Below are positions 34,973 to 44,597 of a DNA stretch of 64,000 bases, in pieces. This DNA is from Curtanaerobium respiraculi (lineage in GTDB: Bacteria; Actinomycetota; Coriobacteriia; Coriobacteriales; Eggerthellaceae), in the NCBI RefSeq assembly GCF_024609215.1, contig NZ_JANIPD030000001.1:248001-312000 (forward strand). The letters are read 5' to 3'. The translations under genes were made by a program, and so were the position numbers. Position 1 is the first letter of the stretch; each line of letters starts with the position of its first letter. Under the pieces are notes generated by a model, which was not told where the DNA came from, made no database searches, and saw only the letters and a program-made list of their open reading frames with translations.

Positions 34973-36472
34973 CTAGTAGCTGCTGCCTAGCACGACCAGG
35001 AAGTCGCCTCGCAAGCTGTAGGTGCCGTCGTTCTCCATGGCAACCGCCCCGTGCCCGACGACAGCCGCGATCGCCTTCGCCTCGGCGGCGTTCGACGAAC
35101 CCTCGTACACGACGATGTTGCTCTTGTAGTTCGAGCTATCGGCATTGCCCGTGTCGGCCACCGTATAGCCCTCCGCCGTCAGGTTGCTGGACACCGCCGC
35201 CGCCGTGCCGTTCGGCGCGCCGCCGTTGCGCACGTAGATGGTGCCGCCCTTGCTGACCGTCGCAGACGAGCTCGTCGCAGATGGCGCCTTCTCGGAAGCC
35301 GAGGTCGAGCCTTCGGAGGACGAAGTGCCGCTGCCGGCATTCGAGAGCATGATCCCCGTGCTCTTGTCGGCAACCGTCTCCTCCGTCGGAGGCAAACCGG
35401 CATCGACGCGCTTCATCATCGCGGCCCATTTGTCGGTGAGGCAGTTGGTGTACCACACGTTGTTCTCATAGACCGGCTCGTTGGGCATGGTCGCGCTGTA
35501 CAGATCGTTTTCGGTGTCCATGCCCTGAAGCGCCTGCGCGATGCCCACGATCTCCTCGACGGACATGTCGGTCTGCACCGACTTCGAGAGGGCTTCCACG
35601 GTCTTGGCGATGGTGGCGGCATCGGACGAGAGGACCTTCTTGGCGATGGCGGAAAGCACCAACCGCTGGTCGGCCGCTCGGTACTCGTCGCCGTCGCCCA
35701 CCTTGTCGAAGGCATGGCGGGTACGCGCCAGGATGAGCGCCTGCTCGCCGTCGAGCGTCTGGAGGCCGGCGTCGAGATGGCCGGTGTAATCCTCGTCGTC
35801 GATCTCGTAAGGGACATCCACCTCGATGCCGCCCAGCGCATCGACGATGTCGGACAGGCCGTCCATATCGATGAGGGCGAAGTGCGAGATGGATACGCCG
35901 GCAAGCTCGCTGACGGTGCTCACCGCCATCGTCGCCCCGCCGAAGGCGTAGGCTGCGTTGATCTTCTGCACGCCATGGCCGCCCATGTTCTGGATCTTCG
36001 TATCGCGCGGGATGGAGACGAGCGTGGCCTTCTTCGACTTGGGATCGATCCGCGCCAGCATCATCGAATCGGTGCGGTATATGCCGCCGTACGATTCGTC
36101 CTCGTCGCGCCAGATCGCCTGGTCGGTGCCGAGCAGCAGCACGTAGAAGGGCTCGGAGGCGGTGTCCTTGGCAACCAGCACCGAATCGATATCGGAGCTG
36201 ACGCCTTGGCTGAGATTATGGTTGAGCATGTTCACGTACGCCCATGCGGTGCCCGCGCCCACGGCGACGAGCAGCGCCAAAACCAGGAAGACGTTGCGCA
36301 CGATGCGGAAGCGGCGGCGCTTCCTGCTCCGCGGCTCGGTATAGCGGCTACCCGCACGCCGCGAATACTGGCTTGCAGAGTCCCGGTCGGGGGGCACGTG
36401 CGAAGAAGCGCGCCGAGCGCGGGACTCGGAGGACCCCCTCTTCGCATGCGCAGATGTGCTGCGATGTTTTCT
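34973..36472 (-). CDS. LytR-CpsA-Psr (LCP) family cell-wall ligase
   Basis: 499-residue membrane protein attaching glycopolymers to peptidoglycan. A basic cytoplasmic tail (~1-62) precedes one helix (~63-85; VFLVLALLVAVGAGTAWAYV). The extracytoplasmic LCP domain (~120-350) has FYVLLLGTDQ, YRTDSMMLARID, VSIPRDTKI, KINAAYAFGG and ALILARTRHAF with the conserved Asp/Arg residues. A Ser-rich linker leads to a C-terminal LytR_C domain (~410-499; TIYVRNGGAPNGTA...). Start chosen at the ATG at 36472 with GGGAGA upstream. Divergent from the dGTPase-like gene. Confidence 0.93.
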   Translation of the reverse strand, partial: RKHRSTSAHAKRGSSESRARRASSHVPPDRDSASQYSRRAGSRYTEPRSRKRRRFRIVRNVFLVLALLVAVGAGTAWAYVNMLNHNLSQGVSSDIDSVLVAKDTASEPFYVLLLGTDQAIWRDEDESYGGIYRTDSMMLARIDPKSKKATLVSIPRDTKIQNMGGHGVQKINAAYAFGGATMAVSTVSELAGVSISHFALIDMDGLSDIVDALGGIEVDVPYEIDDEDYTGHLDAGLQTLDGEQALILARTRHAFDKVGDGDEYRAADQRLVLSAIAKKVLSSDAATIAKTVEALSKSVQTDMSVEEIVGIAQALQGMDTENDLYSATMPNEPVYENNVWYTNCLTDKWAAMMKRVDAGLPPTEETVADKSTGIMLSNAGSGTSSSEGSTSASEKAPSATSSSATVSKGGTIYVRNGGAPNGTAAAVSSNLTAEGYTVADTGNADSSNYKSNIVVYEGSSNAAEAKAIAAVVGHGAVAMENDGTYSLRGDFLVVLGSSY

Positions 36473-36568
36473 CATGCGCGCTATTCTCCCAAGGGAAAAC
36501 CCGTTAAGCAAGAGAATCCCCCCAACCCACATATGTGGTACCTTCTTCTGGAACAGAAAGGGGCACTC

Positions 36569-37786
36569 GTGGATAACCCGCTTTACACGCTCACCGAAGA
36601 AGAGCGCTCATACGTGCGCGAGACATGCGAGGCGGAGTCCGCTCGGCTCTCGCCCTTCGCCGCCCGCGATTCCGACGCGGTGTACGAAACCCCCGTCGAG
36701 CGGGATCGCGACGACGAGCTGGTGCGTCCGAATTTCGTGAACGACATCGACCGCGTGCTGAACAACCCCTACTACAACCGGTGCATGGACAAAACGCAGG
36801 TGTTCCCCCTGTACCGCAACGACGACCTCACGCGGCGCAGCTACCATCTTCAGCTGGTGGCGCAGATCTCATGCAAGGTCTCCCGCGCCTTGCGCCTAAA
36901 CGTGCCCCTGACCCGCGCAATCGCCCTGGGGCACGACATGGGGCACACCCCGTTCGGCCATGCGGGCGAGAAGGTGCTCTCCGCCCTCTACCACGAGCAC
37001 ACGGGGAAGCGCTATTTCAACCATAACGTGCACAGCGTGCGCCTGCTTCGCACCGTGTCCGACAGCCATCTGTCGCTGCAGACGCTCAACGGCATGCTCT
37101 GCCATTGCGGGGAGAAGGCATGGGCGCGCTACGAACCCCGCCCATGCCCCACATTCGATGACCTGGATGAGATGATGGAGCGCTGCTACACCGTCCCCAA
37201 AGCGAGCACGACGCTGCGCCCCAGCACGCTCGAAGGCTGCGTGGTGCGCGTCTGCGACATCATCGCGTACCTGGGGAAGGACCGTCAGGACGCCATCACC
37301 GTCGGCGTGCTCGACACGACGACCTATCCTTTGCGCAACAGCGCCATCGGGGAGACGAACCGCGAGATCATCGGCAACGTCACCGCCAACCTGATCAAGA
37401 ACAGCATCGGCAAGCCCTACCTGGCGATGGACGAACCGGTGTTTCAGGCGCTCGATGCCGCGAAACGCCAGAACATCGATGAGATCTACAACAGCCCCGA
37501 AGCGCATGGACGGCTCGACGAGGTGTTGGGGGACATCATGGGGGGCCTGTACGACCGCTGCCTGGAAGATCTGCTGGCGGAACGGCGCGACAGCCCCATC
37601 TGGCGCCATCACCTGAACGCCTGGATGCTGCGGAACAACGACGCCTACCGGGACCAGCCGCCCGACGATATCGTGGTAGACTACCTCGCCTGCACGACCG
37701 ACGAGTACCTGATCGCGCTCTTCAACCACCTGTTCCCCGAAGACGCCATCCCGGAAGAAGATCTCTACATCCCCTATTTCCGGTAG
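36569..37786 (+). CDS. dGTPase-like HD-domain nucleotide hydrolase
   Basis: 405-residue cytoplasmic protein of the deoxyguanosinetriphosphate triphosphohydrolase family. The order RRSYHLQLVAQISCKVSRAL, then IALGHDMGHTPFGHAGE, then HNVHSVRLLRTVS gives the H...HD metal site. VCDIIAYLGKDRQDA provides the last aspartate. GTG at 36569 with AAAGGGG upstream is preferred; ATG at 36533 is in frame but lacks a site. Not in an obvious operon; plsY converges on it. Confidence 0.88.
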   Translation: MDNPLYTLTEEERSYVRETCEAESARLSPFAARDSDAVYETPVERDRDDELVRPNFVNDIDRVLNNPYYNRCMDKTQVFPLYRNDDLTRRSYHLQLVAQISCKVSRALRLNVPLTRAIALGHDMGHTPFGHAGEKVLSALYHEHTGKRYFNHNVHSVRLLRTVSDSHLSLQTLNGMLCHCGEKAWARYEPRPCPTFDDLDEMMERCYTVPKASTTLRPSTLEGCVVRVCDIIAYLGKDRQDAITVGVLDTTTYPLRNSAIGETNREIIGNVTANLIKNSIGKPYLAMDEPVFQALDAAKRQNIDEIYNSPEAHGRLDEVLGDIMGGLYDRCLEDLLAERRDSPIWRHHLNAWMLRNNDAYRDQPPDDIVVDYLACTTDEYLIALFNHLFPEDAIPEEDLYIPYFR

Positions 37787-37805
37787 GAGATCGCGCGCCG
37801 AAAAC

Positions 37806-38420
37806 CTACTTGCGGGATTTCGTAAACAGGTTCGTCTCGGCCTCTTCGCCGTGCAAGGCCCGCCAGGCTGCACCGCCATGTTTCGCGAGCATGATACCCG
37901 CAAGGACGGCGCTTATCGCAAATACCTCCCCCAAGCCGAAGAGCAGGAACGCCGCCACGCACCACACGGCGACGATCGCCAGCGCCCCGAAGCACAACTG
38001 CCGGGTCGCAAGCACCACGGCCAGCCCGACGGCAAGGGAGGCGAAACCCCGCAACGGATCCAACAAGACCACGACCGAGCAGGTGACTGCCACACTCTTG
38101 CCGCCTCGGAACCTGTGCCATAGGGGGAAGTCATGCCCCAGAGCCACCCCCAAACCGCCCCAGGCAACGGCGACGAGCCCCAGAGCGGGCGCGATCGCAT
38201 AACGCGCAAGAACGCAACCGGCAACGGTCTTCAGGATGTCGCCGGCAAGCGTGGCCGCCGCCCACTTGGCGCCGAGCAGGGCCCCCACGTTCGACATACC
38301 CGGATTGCGCGACCCCACGTCGAACGCGCTCTTCCCCAGGCGACTCCGCACAACCGCTTCCGCCGTTAAAAAGCACCCGCATGCATATCCCACGAGCAGG
38401 CACGCCAACCGCTCGACCAC
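37806..38420 (-). CDS. plsY: Acyl-phosphate glycerol-3-phosphate acyltransferase
   Basis: 204-residue polytopic membrane enzyme for the first acylation of phospholipid synthesis. PlsY features are RNPGMSNVGALLGAKW (loop 1, usually SGNIGATN), AGDILKTVAG, and the GLGVALGHDFPLWHRFRGGK catalytic segment with its invariant His/Lys. Loop 1 deviates from the common family version. Start chosen at GTG at 38420 (GAGGTGG upstream); the longer frame from 38471 has no ribosome site. Expected partner PlsX is not in the window. Confidence 0.85.
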   Translation of the reverse strand: MVERLACLLVGYACGCFLTAEAVVRSRLGKSAFDVGSRNPGMSNVGALLGAKWAAATLAGDILKTVAGCVLARYAIAPALGLVAVAWGGLGVALGHDFPLWHRFRGGKSVAVTCSVVVLLDPLRGFASLAVGLAVVLATRQLCFGALAIVAVWCVAAFLLFGLGEVFAISAVLAGIMLAKHGGAAWRALHGEEAETNLFTKSRK

Positions 38421-38684
38421 TGCGCACCACCTCTTTCCCGGCTCGCGGGGGCATCTCCCCGTTCTTCCCATTTTAGCCCCACGCCCCCCAAGGAGAGCCT
38501 TCCTTCAAGCCGGCCGGGGTCTCCGGCGATCCCGCCTTTGCCCATTCTACGGAAGTACCGATTCATCGATTGCTTCGTCATCCTCAGGCGAATTGGACGG
38601 CAGCCGCCTGAAAAACCACCATCCAAAGGGACTCGGGAGGATGAAGCCTGATTTATCAGCGGCTCTTCTCGGAGCAAGGGCCCG

Positions 38685-39281
38685 CTACAGCTCGCGGCGC
38701 GATTCTATGGCGCGGCCGAGGGTCACTTCGTCGGCGAATTCCAAGTCGCCGCCCACGGGCAGGCCGCTCGCCAAACGCGTCACCTTGATGCCCAGGGGGC
38801 GGATGATGCGCGCAAGATAGCTGGCGGTCGTCTCGCCCTCGACGTTGGGATTGGTCGCCAGCACCACCTCGTCCACTTCCTCTCCGCTCAGACGCCCCAT
38901 CAGCTCGGCGATATGCAGTTGGTCGGGGCCGATTCCGTCGAGCGGGTTGAGCGCCCCCCCGAGCACATGGTACAGACCGTGATAGGCAGCGGTGCGCTCG
39001 ATAGGGGGGATGTCGCGCGGCTCGCTGACCACGCAGATCTGCGACCGGTCGCGCTTCTCGCTCGCGCAGATCTCGCAGAGCTCGCCTTCGGCATAGTTGA
39101 AGCAGACGGGGCAGAAGTGCACCGCGTCCTTCACCTGCATGATGGCGCGGGCGAGGCGCTCCGCCTGAGCGCGGTCGCCGTTGAGCAGCCAATAGACGAT
39201 TCGCTGGGCGCTTTTCGGGCCGATGCCCGGCATCCGCTCGAGTTCGTCGAGCAGCACTTGGATCGAGGGGGCGCTTTGCAT
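38685..39281 (-). CDS. recR: Recombination mediator RecR
   Basis: 198 residues, the RecFOR partner that loads RecA on gapped DNA. It has an N-terminal helix-hairpin-helix (LERMPGIGPKSAQRIVYWLL), a zinc finger (CPVCFNYAEGELCEIC), a Toprim domain (ICVVSEPRDIPPIE...) and a C-terminal Walker-B-like strand (EVVLATNPNVEGETTA). Last gene of the dnaX-ybaB-recR cluster. Confidence 0.97.
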   Translation of the reverse strand: MQSAPSIQVLLDELERMPGIGPKSAQRIVYWLLNGDRAQAERLARAIMQVKDAVHFCPVCFNYAEGELCEICASEKRDRSQICVVSEPRDIPPIERTAAYHGLYHVLGGALNPLDGIGPDQLHIAELMGRLSGEEVDEVVLATNPNVEGETTASYLARIIRPLGIKVTRLASGLPVGGDLEFADEVTLGRAIESRREL

Positions 39282-39379
39282 GCAAGCCTTTCAAAACGGA
39301 GGCCCCTCGGCGGTCCAAGGAGCCCGAAAAAAACGATTCGACCGGAGGCCTCGCCCGACGAGCCGGGACCTCCCATCGC

Positions 39380-39414
39380 TCCCGCCGATTCTCGGCAGGC
39401 GCGAATCGGCGGGA
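39380..39414 (-). repeat. Intercistronic hairpin between ybaB and recR
   Basis: Perfect 12-bp arms TCCCGCCGATTC and GAATCGGCGGGA with an 11-nt loop start right after the ybaB stop. Without a T-tract it may act as an mRNA stability or processing element that sets recR levels. Confidence 0.7.
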
Positions 39415-39415
39415 A

Positions 39416-39730
39416 CTAGAACGTCATCCCGGGAATATTGGGCATACCGGCGGTGACTGCGCTCAAACGGGTGCTGGACAGCTCGTTCATGCCGCGCAGC
39501 GCATCGTTGGTCGCCGCCATGATCATATCCTGCAGCATCTCGGGATCGTCGGGATCGATGGCGACGGGCGAAATCTCGACCTTCTGCACCTCCATCTCGC
39601 CCGTGACGGTCACCCTCACCATGCCGCCGCCGGCGGTGCCCTCGTATGTCAGCGTCTTGATCTCCTCTTGCGCTTGGGCAAGCTGGGCTTGCATACGCTG
39701 GGCCTGCCGCATCATCTTCTTCATGTCCAT
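39416..39730 (-). CDS. YbaB/EbfC nucleoid-associated protein
   Basis: About 104 residues, a small DNA-binding dimer. Typical [20 protein letters not shown] helix, then [16 protein letters not shown] and the C-terminal helix with [14 protein letters not shown]. Located between dnaX and recR as in most bacteria. Start chosen at the ATG at 39730; an in-frame ATG lies 24 bp further upstream. Confidence 0.92.
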   Translation of the reverse strand: MDMKKMMRQAQRMQAQLAQAQEEIKTLTYEGTAGGGMVRVTVTGEMEVQKVEISPVAIDPDDPEMLQDMIMAATNDALRGMNELSSTRLSAVTAGMPNIPGMTF

Positions 39731-39795
39731 CGGGCTTCGCTCTCCTTTTTTCATGGTGGCGGGACGCTCGCTCTCCGTGCGCCCCGCATGCGGTC

Positions 39796-41955
39796 CTACA
39801 GTTCTTCGAAGGTAACCTTGGTTCCGAATGCTTCGTACGCCATTGTACCCAATTGCTCGGCGGTCAACCCCGCCGAAGGGGACGCGGATCGCACAGCCCG
39901 GTCCCGCTGCGACCCCGTCACCGGCAAGGGACCGCGATCCTCCCAGGAGGGGATTTCATCGGCCGATGCGGTTTCGGCTTCGTAGAGGTCGAGCGGAACG
40001 TCGTCGTCCGGCCCCGCGGAAGGGGCCGAGGGGGCGGACGGCTGTTGGGGCGCCCCCTGCACGGTTGCACGAGCACGCGCCATCGACGGGGACGGGGCGG
40101 CGGGAATCGGAGCCGCCTCGGGCTCGAAGGAGGATCCCCGGGGCTTGTCGACGCTCGGCATCCGCTCGATCGTGAAGGGCACGTCCGCTCCTGCCGCCGT
40201 ATGCAGAGCTTGGGCGAGCGCCGTCTTCAATTCGGGGCGCTGAGCCATGTCGTACGCGAACACGTTGTCGGCAGGGAACTCGAGGGCGATGCCGCCGGAG
40301 CCGTTCGGATGGACCCGCACACCCACCAAAAGCGCGCCGTAGGCGGTCTTCTCCCGCTTCACCGCATTGGTCGCCGAGCGCCACAAGCGCTGCAGCGCCG
40401 CTTCGTTCCCGATGAGGGCGGAGACGCTTTCGGCGGGCGCCTGCCGGGTTTCTTCGGGCACGGGGCCCGGCTGGGCTGCAGGCGGGACATCGTAGGGTCC
40501 CGCCTGAACCTGCGGGGACGGTATGGGCCTCTTTTGGACGGGCGGTTGCGCGGAGGGCTGCGGCATCTGGGTCGATTGCCGCATCTGGGCGCGGACGCGC
40601 CCACTCGCATCCATCCGCTCGGGGTGCTGTTGCTCAGCGATAGGCGCGGTTGGGGCCGTGGGGGCTTGGGCGGCGGAGACGGCATTTTGCCGAGGGGCGG
40701 AGGGCCGGGGCGCCTCGCGAGGCACGGCCTGTTGGAAGTCAAGCCCGCCGCCAGGCTGCGGCGCCGAGGCCTCCGGGCGCGGCTGCAAGGCGGCGGGCGA
40801 TGCAGGGGATCCCGTTCCGCCCCGCTCGAGCGCTTCGATGCGCTCGGCCAGCGCCTCCAAGGTGATATCCCCCTCGGGACGGACTATGCGCGTGAGGGCG
40901 ATCTCGAAGCAGAGCCGGGAATTGGTGGCCCCGCGCAGGTCGGAGATAGCATCCCCCAACACGCCCATGATGCGGGCAAGGCGGTCGGGACCGAACAGCT
41001 GAAGCTCGGCGGCCATTTCCCGTCTCTCAGCCTCCGTGATATCGATCGCCGCATCGACGCCGGCGAGGCTGAGCACGTACAAATCGCGCACGTGCTGGGC
41101 GAGGTCCCGGCAAAATTGTGCCAAATCGGCGCCCGACTCGACGAATCTCGCAGTCCAGTTGAAGCACGCGGCGATGTCGCGTTTGCCGATGGCCTGCACG
41201 ATCTCGGCCATATCGCTCGAATCGAGCGATCCCAGAAGGTCCTCGGCGCCCGCGACGGAAACAGCCCCCCCGCCGAACGCGATAAGCTGCTCGAGCGACG
41301 TCAGGGCGTTGCGCATGCCGCCCTCGGCCCGATGGGCGACCAGCTCGAGCGCCTCCGGCTCGAACTCCACCCCTTCCGCTACGCAAATCGCGCCGAGACG
41401 GCTGACGATCTCGTCGGTGCTCAGGCGGTGGAAATCGAACCGCTGGCAGCGGGAGTGGATGGTCTCGGGGACCTTCTGGGGGTCGGTGGTGCACAGGATG
41501 AACACCACGTGGCTGGGAGGCTCTTCCAGCGTCTTCAGCAGCGCGTTGAACGCCGCCGTCGACAGCATGTGGACCTCGTCGATGATATAGACCTTGCAGC
41601 GCCCGCGCGTCGGTGCGTAGTTGACCCGACCGATGATCTCATCTCGGACGTTCTCGACACCTGTGCGGCTTGCCGCATCCAGCTCGTACACATCGGGATG
41701 CACGCCATCGGCGATGTCCCTGCAATCCTGGCAGGTCCCGTCGGGGGAGCTCGTGGGCCCCCGCTCGCAGAGCAGCGCCTTCGCCAGCAGGCGCGCCGTC
41801 GTGGTCTTGCCCGTCCCGCGCGGCCCGCAGAACAGATACGCGTGGCTCACCTTGTCCGCTTCGAGCGCGTTTTTCAACGTCCTCTCGATATGCTGCTGGC
41901 CGACGACGTCCTCGAACGTCTGCGGACGGTACTTGCGGTACAGTGCTTCTGCCAT
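39796..41955 (-). CDS. dnaX: DNA polymerase III gamma/tau subunit
   Basis: 719-residue clamp-loader ATPase. [18 protein letters not shown] opens the protein; Walker [19 protein letters not shown], zinc cysteines (CERG...CQDC), Walker B/DEVHM and the SRC arginine finger (HSRCQRFDF) follow within ~225 residues. Residues ~370-540 are a Pro/Gln/Ala-rich linker, and the tail (~545-719) is the tau-specific part. No slippery A-tract for gamma production was noticed. The ATG lies 1 bp after the DedA stop. Confidence 0.96.
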   Translation of the reverse strand: MAEALYRKYRPQTFEDVVGQQHIERTLKNALEADKVSHAYLFCGPRGTGKTTTARLLAKALLCERGPTSSPDGTCQDCRDIADGVHPDVYELDAASRTGVENVRDEIIGRVNYAPTRGRCKVYIIDEVHMLSTAAFNALLKTLEEPPSHVVFILCTTDPQKVPETIHSRCQRFDFHRLSTDEIVSRLGAICVAEGVEFEPEALELVAHRAEGGMRNALTSLEQLIAFGGGAVSVAGAEDLLGSLDSSDMAEIVQAIGKRDIAACFNWTARFVESGADLAQFCRDLAQHVRDLYVLSLAGVDAAIDITEAERREMAAELQLFGPDRLARIMGVLGDAISDLRGATNSRLCFEIALTRIVRPEGDITLEALAERIEALERGGTGSPASPAALQPRPEASAPQPGGGLDFQQAVPREAPRPSAPRQNAVSAAQAPTAPTAPIAEQQHPERMDASGRVRAQMRQSTQMPQPSAQPPVQKRPIPSPQVQAGPYDVPPAAQPGPVPEETRQAPAESVSALIGNEAALQRLWRSATNAVKREKTAYGALLVGVRVHPNGSGGIALEFPADNVFAYDMAQRPELKTALAQALHTAAGADVPFTIERMPSVDKPRGSSFEPEAAPIPAAPSPSMARARATVQGAPQQPSAPSAPSAGPDDDVPLDLYEAETASADEIPSWEDRGPLPVTGSQRDRAVRSASPSAGLTAEQLGTMAYEAFGTKVTFEEL

Positions 41956-41956
41956 C

Positions 41957-42760
41957 TCAGCTCACATCTTCTTGCTCTCTCGTATCCGACTTCTTGCCGC
42001 GCAGCTTCGCCTCCGCTTGCAGGCTCCGCCGATAGACGGGATCCTCGTAACGGTCAGGATGGGGCGCGTCCACGGCACCCACCTCGCGGGCCGCTTGCGC
42101 CGAAGCCTTCTTCGCACGGCTCGCCATCGCCCCCTTGACAGCCCCCGCAATCGCGGGAAGGACGCTCACGCCGACGATGCCCAGCACGATTATCTCGAAA
42201 TGGTCCTGAACGAACGGCACGCCCCCGAAGAAATAGCCGACCAGCACGAACAGGCTCACCCACGCGACGCCTCCGATGGCGTTGAACATCGTGAATTTGC
42301 CGAAATTCATATGCCCGGTGCCCGCCACGAACGGCGCGAAAGTGCGGAAGAACGGCATGAAGCGCGTGATGACGATGGTGAGGCCGCCGTATTTGGCGAA
42401 AAACTCGTCCAGCTTGGCCATGCGCTCGGGCGTGAGCGCCCGCACCTTGCCGCTGTCGATGATGCGGCTTCCGAAGAACCGCGCGATCCAGTAATTGCTC
42501 GTGTTGCCCAGAATGGCCGCTGCATAGAACACGGCGAGCGTCGCCACCAGATTGAGCCCGCCCCCGTCGGCGCTGAAGACGCCGGCGGCGAACAGGAGGC
42601 TGTCGCCCGGGAGGAACGGGAACACGACGACACCGGTCTCGATGAACACGATGAGGAACAGGGGCGTGTACACCCAGACGGCCCCCAGCGAGATGATCCA
42701 TCCTGCAATCGCCGCCCGAGGATCCTGCAACAGCCCGATAAGTGCCCCGATGATATCCAT
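41957..42760 (-). CDS. DedA family membrane protein
   Basis: About 267 residues. DedA/SNARE-associated fold: FIETGVVVFPFLPGDSLLFA, then GNTSNYWIARFFG, ITRFMPFFRTFAPFVAGTGH and a final pair of helices. Family members are undecaprenyl-phosphate or lipid scramblases needed for envelope maintenance. Start chosen at the ATG at 42760 (GGAAAGG upstream), because the longer frame to 42886 lacks a site. The C-terminal ~60 residues are hydrophilic and basic. One base separates its stop from dnaX. Confidence 0.9.
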   Translation of the reverse strand: MDIIGALIGLLQDPRAAIAGWIISLGAVWVYTPLFLIVFIETGVVVFPFLPGDSLLFAAGVFSADGGGLNLVATLAVFYAAAILGNTSNYWIARFFGSRIIDSGKVRALTPERMAKLDEFFAKYGGLTIVITRFMPFFRTFAPFVAGTGHMNFGKFTMFNAIGGVAWVSLFVLVGYFFGGVPFVQDHFEIIVLGIVGVSVLPAIAGAVKGAMASRAKKASAQAAREVGAVDAPHPDRYEDPVYRRSLQAEAKLRGKKSDTREQEDVS

Positions 42761-42919
42761 GAACGCCTTTCCGAAAAGCCAATGGAACATGACGGCCGAA
42801 AGCGTTGGGAAAGAGCCGCGCCTGCCACCGCCCCGAACACGCGCCGGTTTGGCCCTGGCCGGCACTGCACGCAAAGCCGGTGCCAAAGCAGGTGCACCCA
42901 GCGCTTTGCAGCGTCGGTC

Positions 42920-43028
42920 GAGTATCCTGAATAGGCAAGGGCGCTCGCCAGAGGCCCCTTATGGCTGCTTCCTCCCGGACCTGACCAGGTTCGGGGCATG
43001 GCGCCGCCCAAGCCCATCCAAGATACTC
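42920..43028 (-). ncRNA. ffs: Signal recognition particle RNA, bacterial small type
   Basis: The minus strand contains the invariant SRP hairpin: ACCTGGTCAGGTCCGGGAGG followed by AAGCAGCC, giving the symmetric and asymmetric loops plus tetraloop. The outer helix closes with GAGTATC and GATACTC and the inner GGGCG/CGCCC, giving a ~109-nt single hairpin. It partners Ffh in membrane protein targeting. Confidence 0.95.
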
Positions 43029-43112
43029 GATCTTGCGGCTTGCCAGTATACAACAGTTGCGCAGGACGCCCCGCTGCGCCCCCAACGACCGCAAAACCTC
43101 TAGAAGGGGCGA

Positions 43113-44585
43113 TCAGCCCTCGGCCGCCAGGGCATCCATGATGGATTTGATGCTGTACAGGCTGCCGAAGGCGCAGACGATGCCCCGCGCGCCGGCCGCC
43201 GCCCGCGCCGCACGCACCGCCTCGGGAAAGCTTTCCGCCAGATGGGGGCGCAGGCAGCTGGCGCAACCGCCCCGTTCCTGCGCCACCCGCAAGAGCGCGG
43301 TGCACAAGCGCGACAACGGGAGCGCGCGGGGGTTGGGAGGCTTCACCAACACGAAATCCTCCGCCAGGTCGAACACCTCCGCGAGCATGTCGGGATAATC
43401 CTTGTCGGCCAGCACTCCGATGATGAAGACGGCCTTCCTTCCGGGGAAATGCCTCCGCAGCGAGTCCGCCAGCACCCGCGCGCCCTGCGGGTTATGCCCG
43501 CCGTCGACGATGAAGGTCGGGTTCTGCGCGACGATTTCGAAGCGGCCCGGCCACGCGGCGGCGGCAACCCCCGCGCGAATCGCCCCGTCGGAAATGGAGA
43601 AACCGCGCTCGCGCAACGCCAGGACGGCCTCGATCGCCAGTGCGGCGTTCTCCGGCTGGTAAGATCCCAAAAGCCGCGTCCGCAGATGGGCGAACCCGCC
43701 GTAGGAGAACATCTGATAGGGAATGCCGGCGGGGAGAGGATCGCCTTGATCAGGGGCGGCGTCGCCGTCGTTCGACGGCCGGGGCGAAGTCGGTGCCGAG
43801 GACAAGCCGAAACCGCGTGGCGCGTCGGAGTGAGTGCGGGCGGAATCCGCCTCGGCACCCCCCGTCGCCCCGGAATCCTCCACCGCGAGCCGGCCCGCAT
43901 CGACCCAGCGGACCGCGCAGCCCTGCTCCTGGGCCTTCGCCCGGATGGCCTCCGACGCATCGGGCTCCTGCGGGGCGCTCACCACCGTGGCCCCGTGCTT
44001 GATGATGCCCGCCTTCTCGCCCGCGATCCGCCCGATCGTGCCCCCCAGTATCGCCGTATGGTCCAGGGCGATGGGGGCGATGGCGCAGACTTCGGGCGCG
44101 GAAACCACATTGGTGCTGTCCAGGCGACCGCCCAACCCCACCTCGAGCACGGCGAAGTCGACCCGGGCGCGTGCGAACGCAACGAGCGCCACCGCCGTCA
44201 TGAGCTCGAATTCGGTCGGATGCTCGGCCATCGCCTCCGCTTGATCCCGCACGAGCCGCGTGCAGGCCATCAGCTCGTCCGAGGGGATGCTCTCGCCGTC
44301 GATGCGGATGCGCTCCGAGAACTCGATGATATAGGGGCTGGTGAAAAGCCCGACGCGGAACCCCGCCGCCCGCAGGATGCTTGCGGTGTATGCACAGGTG
44401 CTTCCCTTGCCATTGGTCCCGGCAACATGCACGATGCGAAGGCCCTCCTGCGGGTCCCCCAGGCGGCCCATCAGCTCCGTGATGCGCTCCAATCCGGGCT
44501 TGACCTGCTGCCAGCGCGGTTCGTTGATATAGGCGACCGGGTCGAATTCCTCCGACGCCTCACGCTTCTTTCCTGCCTGTTGCAC
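43113..44585 (-). CDS. folC: Folylpolyglutamate synthase / dihydrofolate synthase
   Basis: 490-residue Mur-ligase-like enzyme adding glutamate to (dihydro)folate. It has HVAGTNGKGSTCAYTASIL (P-loop), FTSPYIIEFSERI, EVGLGGRLDSTNVV, IALDHTAILG with catalytic Lys nearby (GEKAGIIK), and FIVDGGHNPQGA. A ~50-residue acidic insertion (~230-275) is unusual in length. It starts 12 bp after galT in the same direction, so it may be co-transcribed with the galactose genes. Confidence 0.94.
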   Translation of the reverse strand: MQQAGKKREASEEFDPVAYINEPRWQQVKPGLERITELMGRLGDPQEGLRIVHVAGTNGKGSTCAYTASILRAAGFRVGLFTSPYIIEFSERIRIDGESIPSDELMACTRLVRDQAEAMAEHPTEFELMTAVALVAFARARVDFAVLEVGLGGRLDSTNVVSAPEVCAIAPIALDHTAILGGTIGRIAGEKAGIIKHGATVVSAPQEPDASEAIRAKAQEQGCAVRWVDAGRLAVEDSGATGGAEADSARTHSDAPRGFGLSSAPTSPRPSNDGDAAPDQGDPLPAGIPYQMFSYGGFAHLRTRLLGSYQPENAALAIEAVLALRERGFSISDGAIRAGVAAAAWPGRFEIVAQNPTFIVDGGHNPQGARVLADSLRRHFPGRKAVFIIGVLADKDYPDMLAEVFDLAEDFVLVKPPNPRALPLSRLCTALLRVAQERGGCASCLRPHLAESFPEAVRAARAAAGARGIVCAFGSLYSIKSIMDALAAEG

Positions 44586-44597
44586 GAAACCCCCGTC

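Noticed and set aside
35051-36532. Upstream extension of the dGTPase-like frame (open to 35051)
   Set aside because: It lies antisense to the LCP gene; the family N-terminus and ribosome site fit the GTG at 36569.
39853-42138. 761-codon open frame on the plus strand opposite dnaX
   Set aside because: Antisense shadow of dnaX and DedA; Arg/His/Gly-rich translation without domains.
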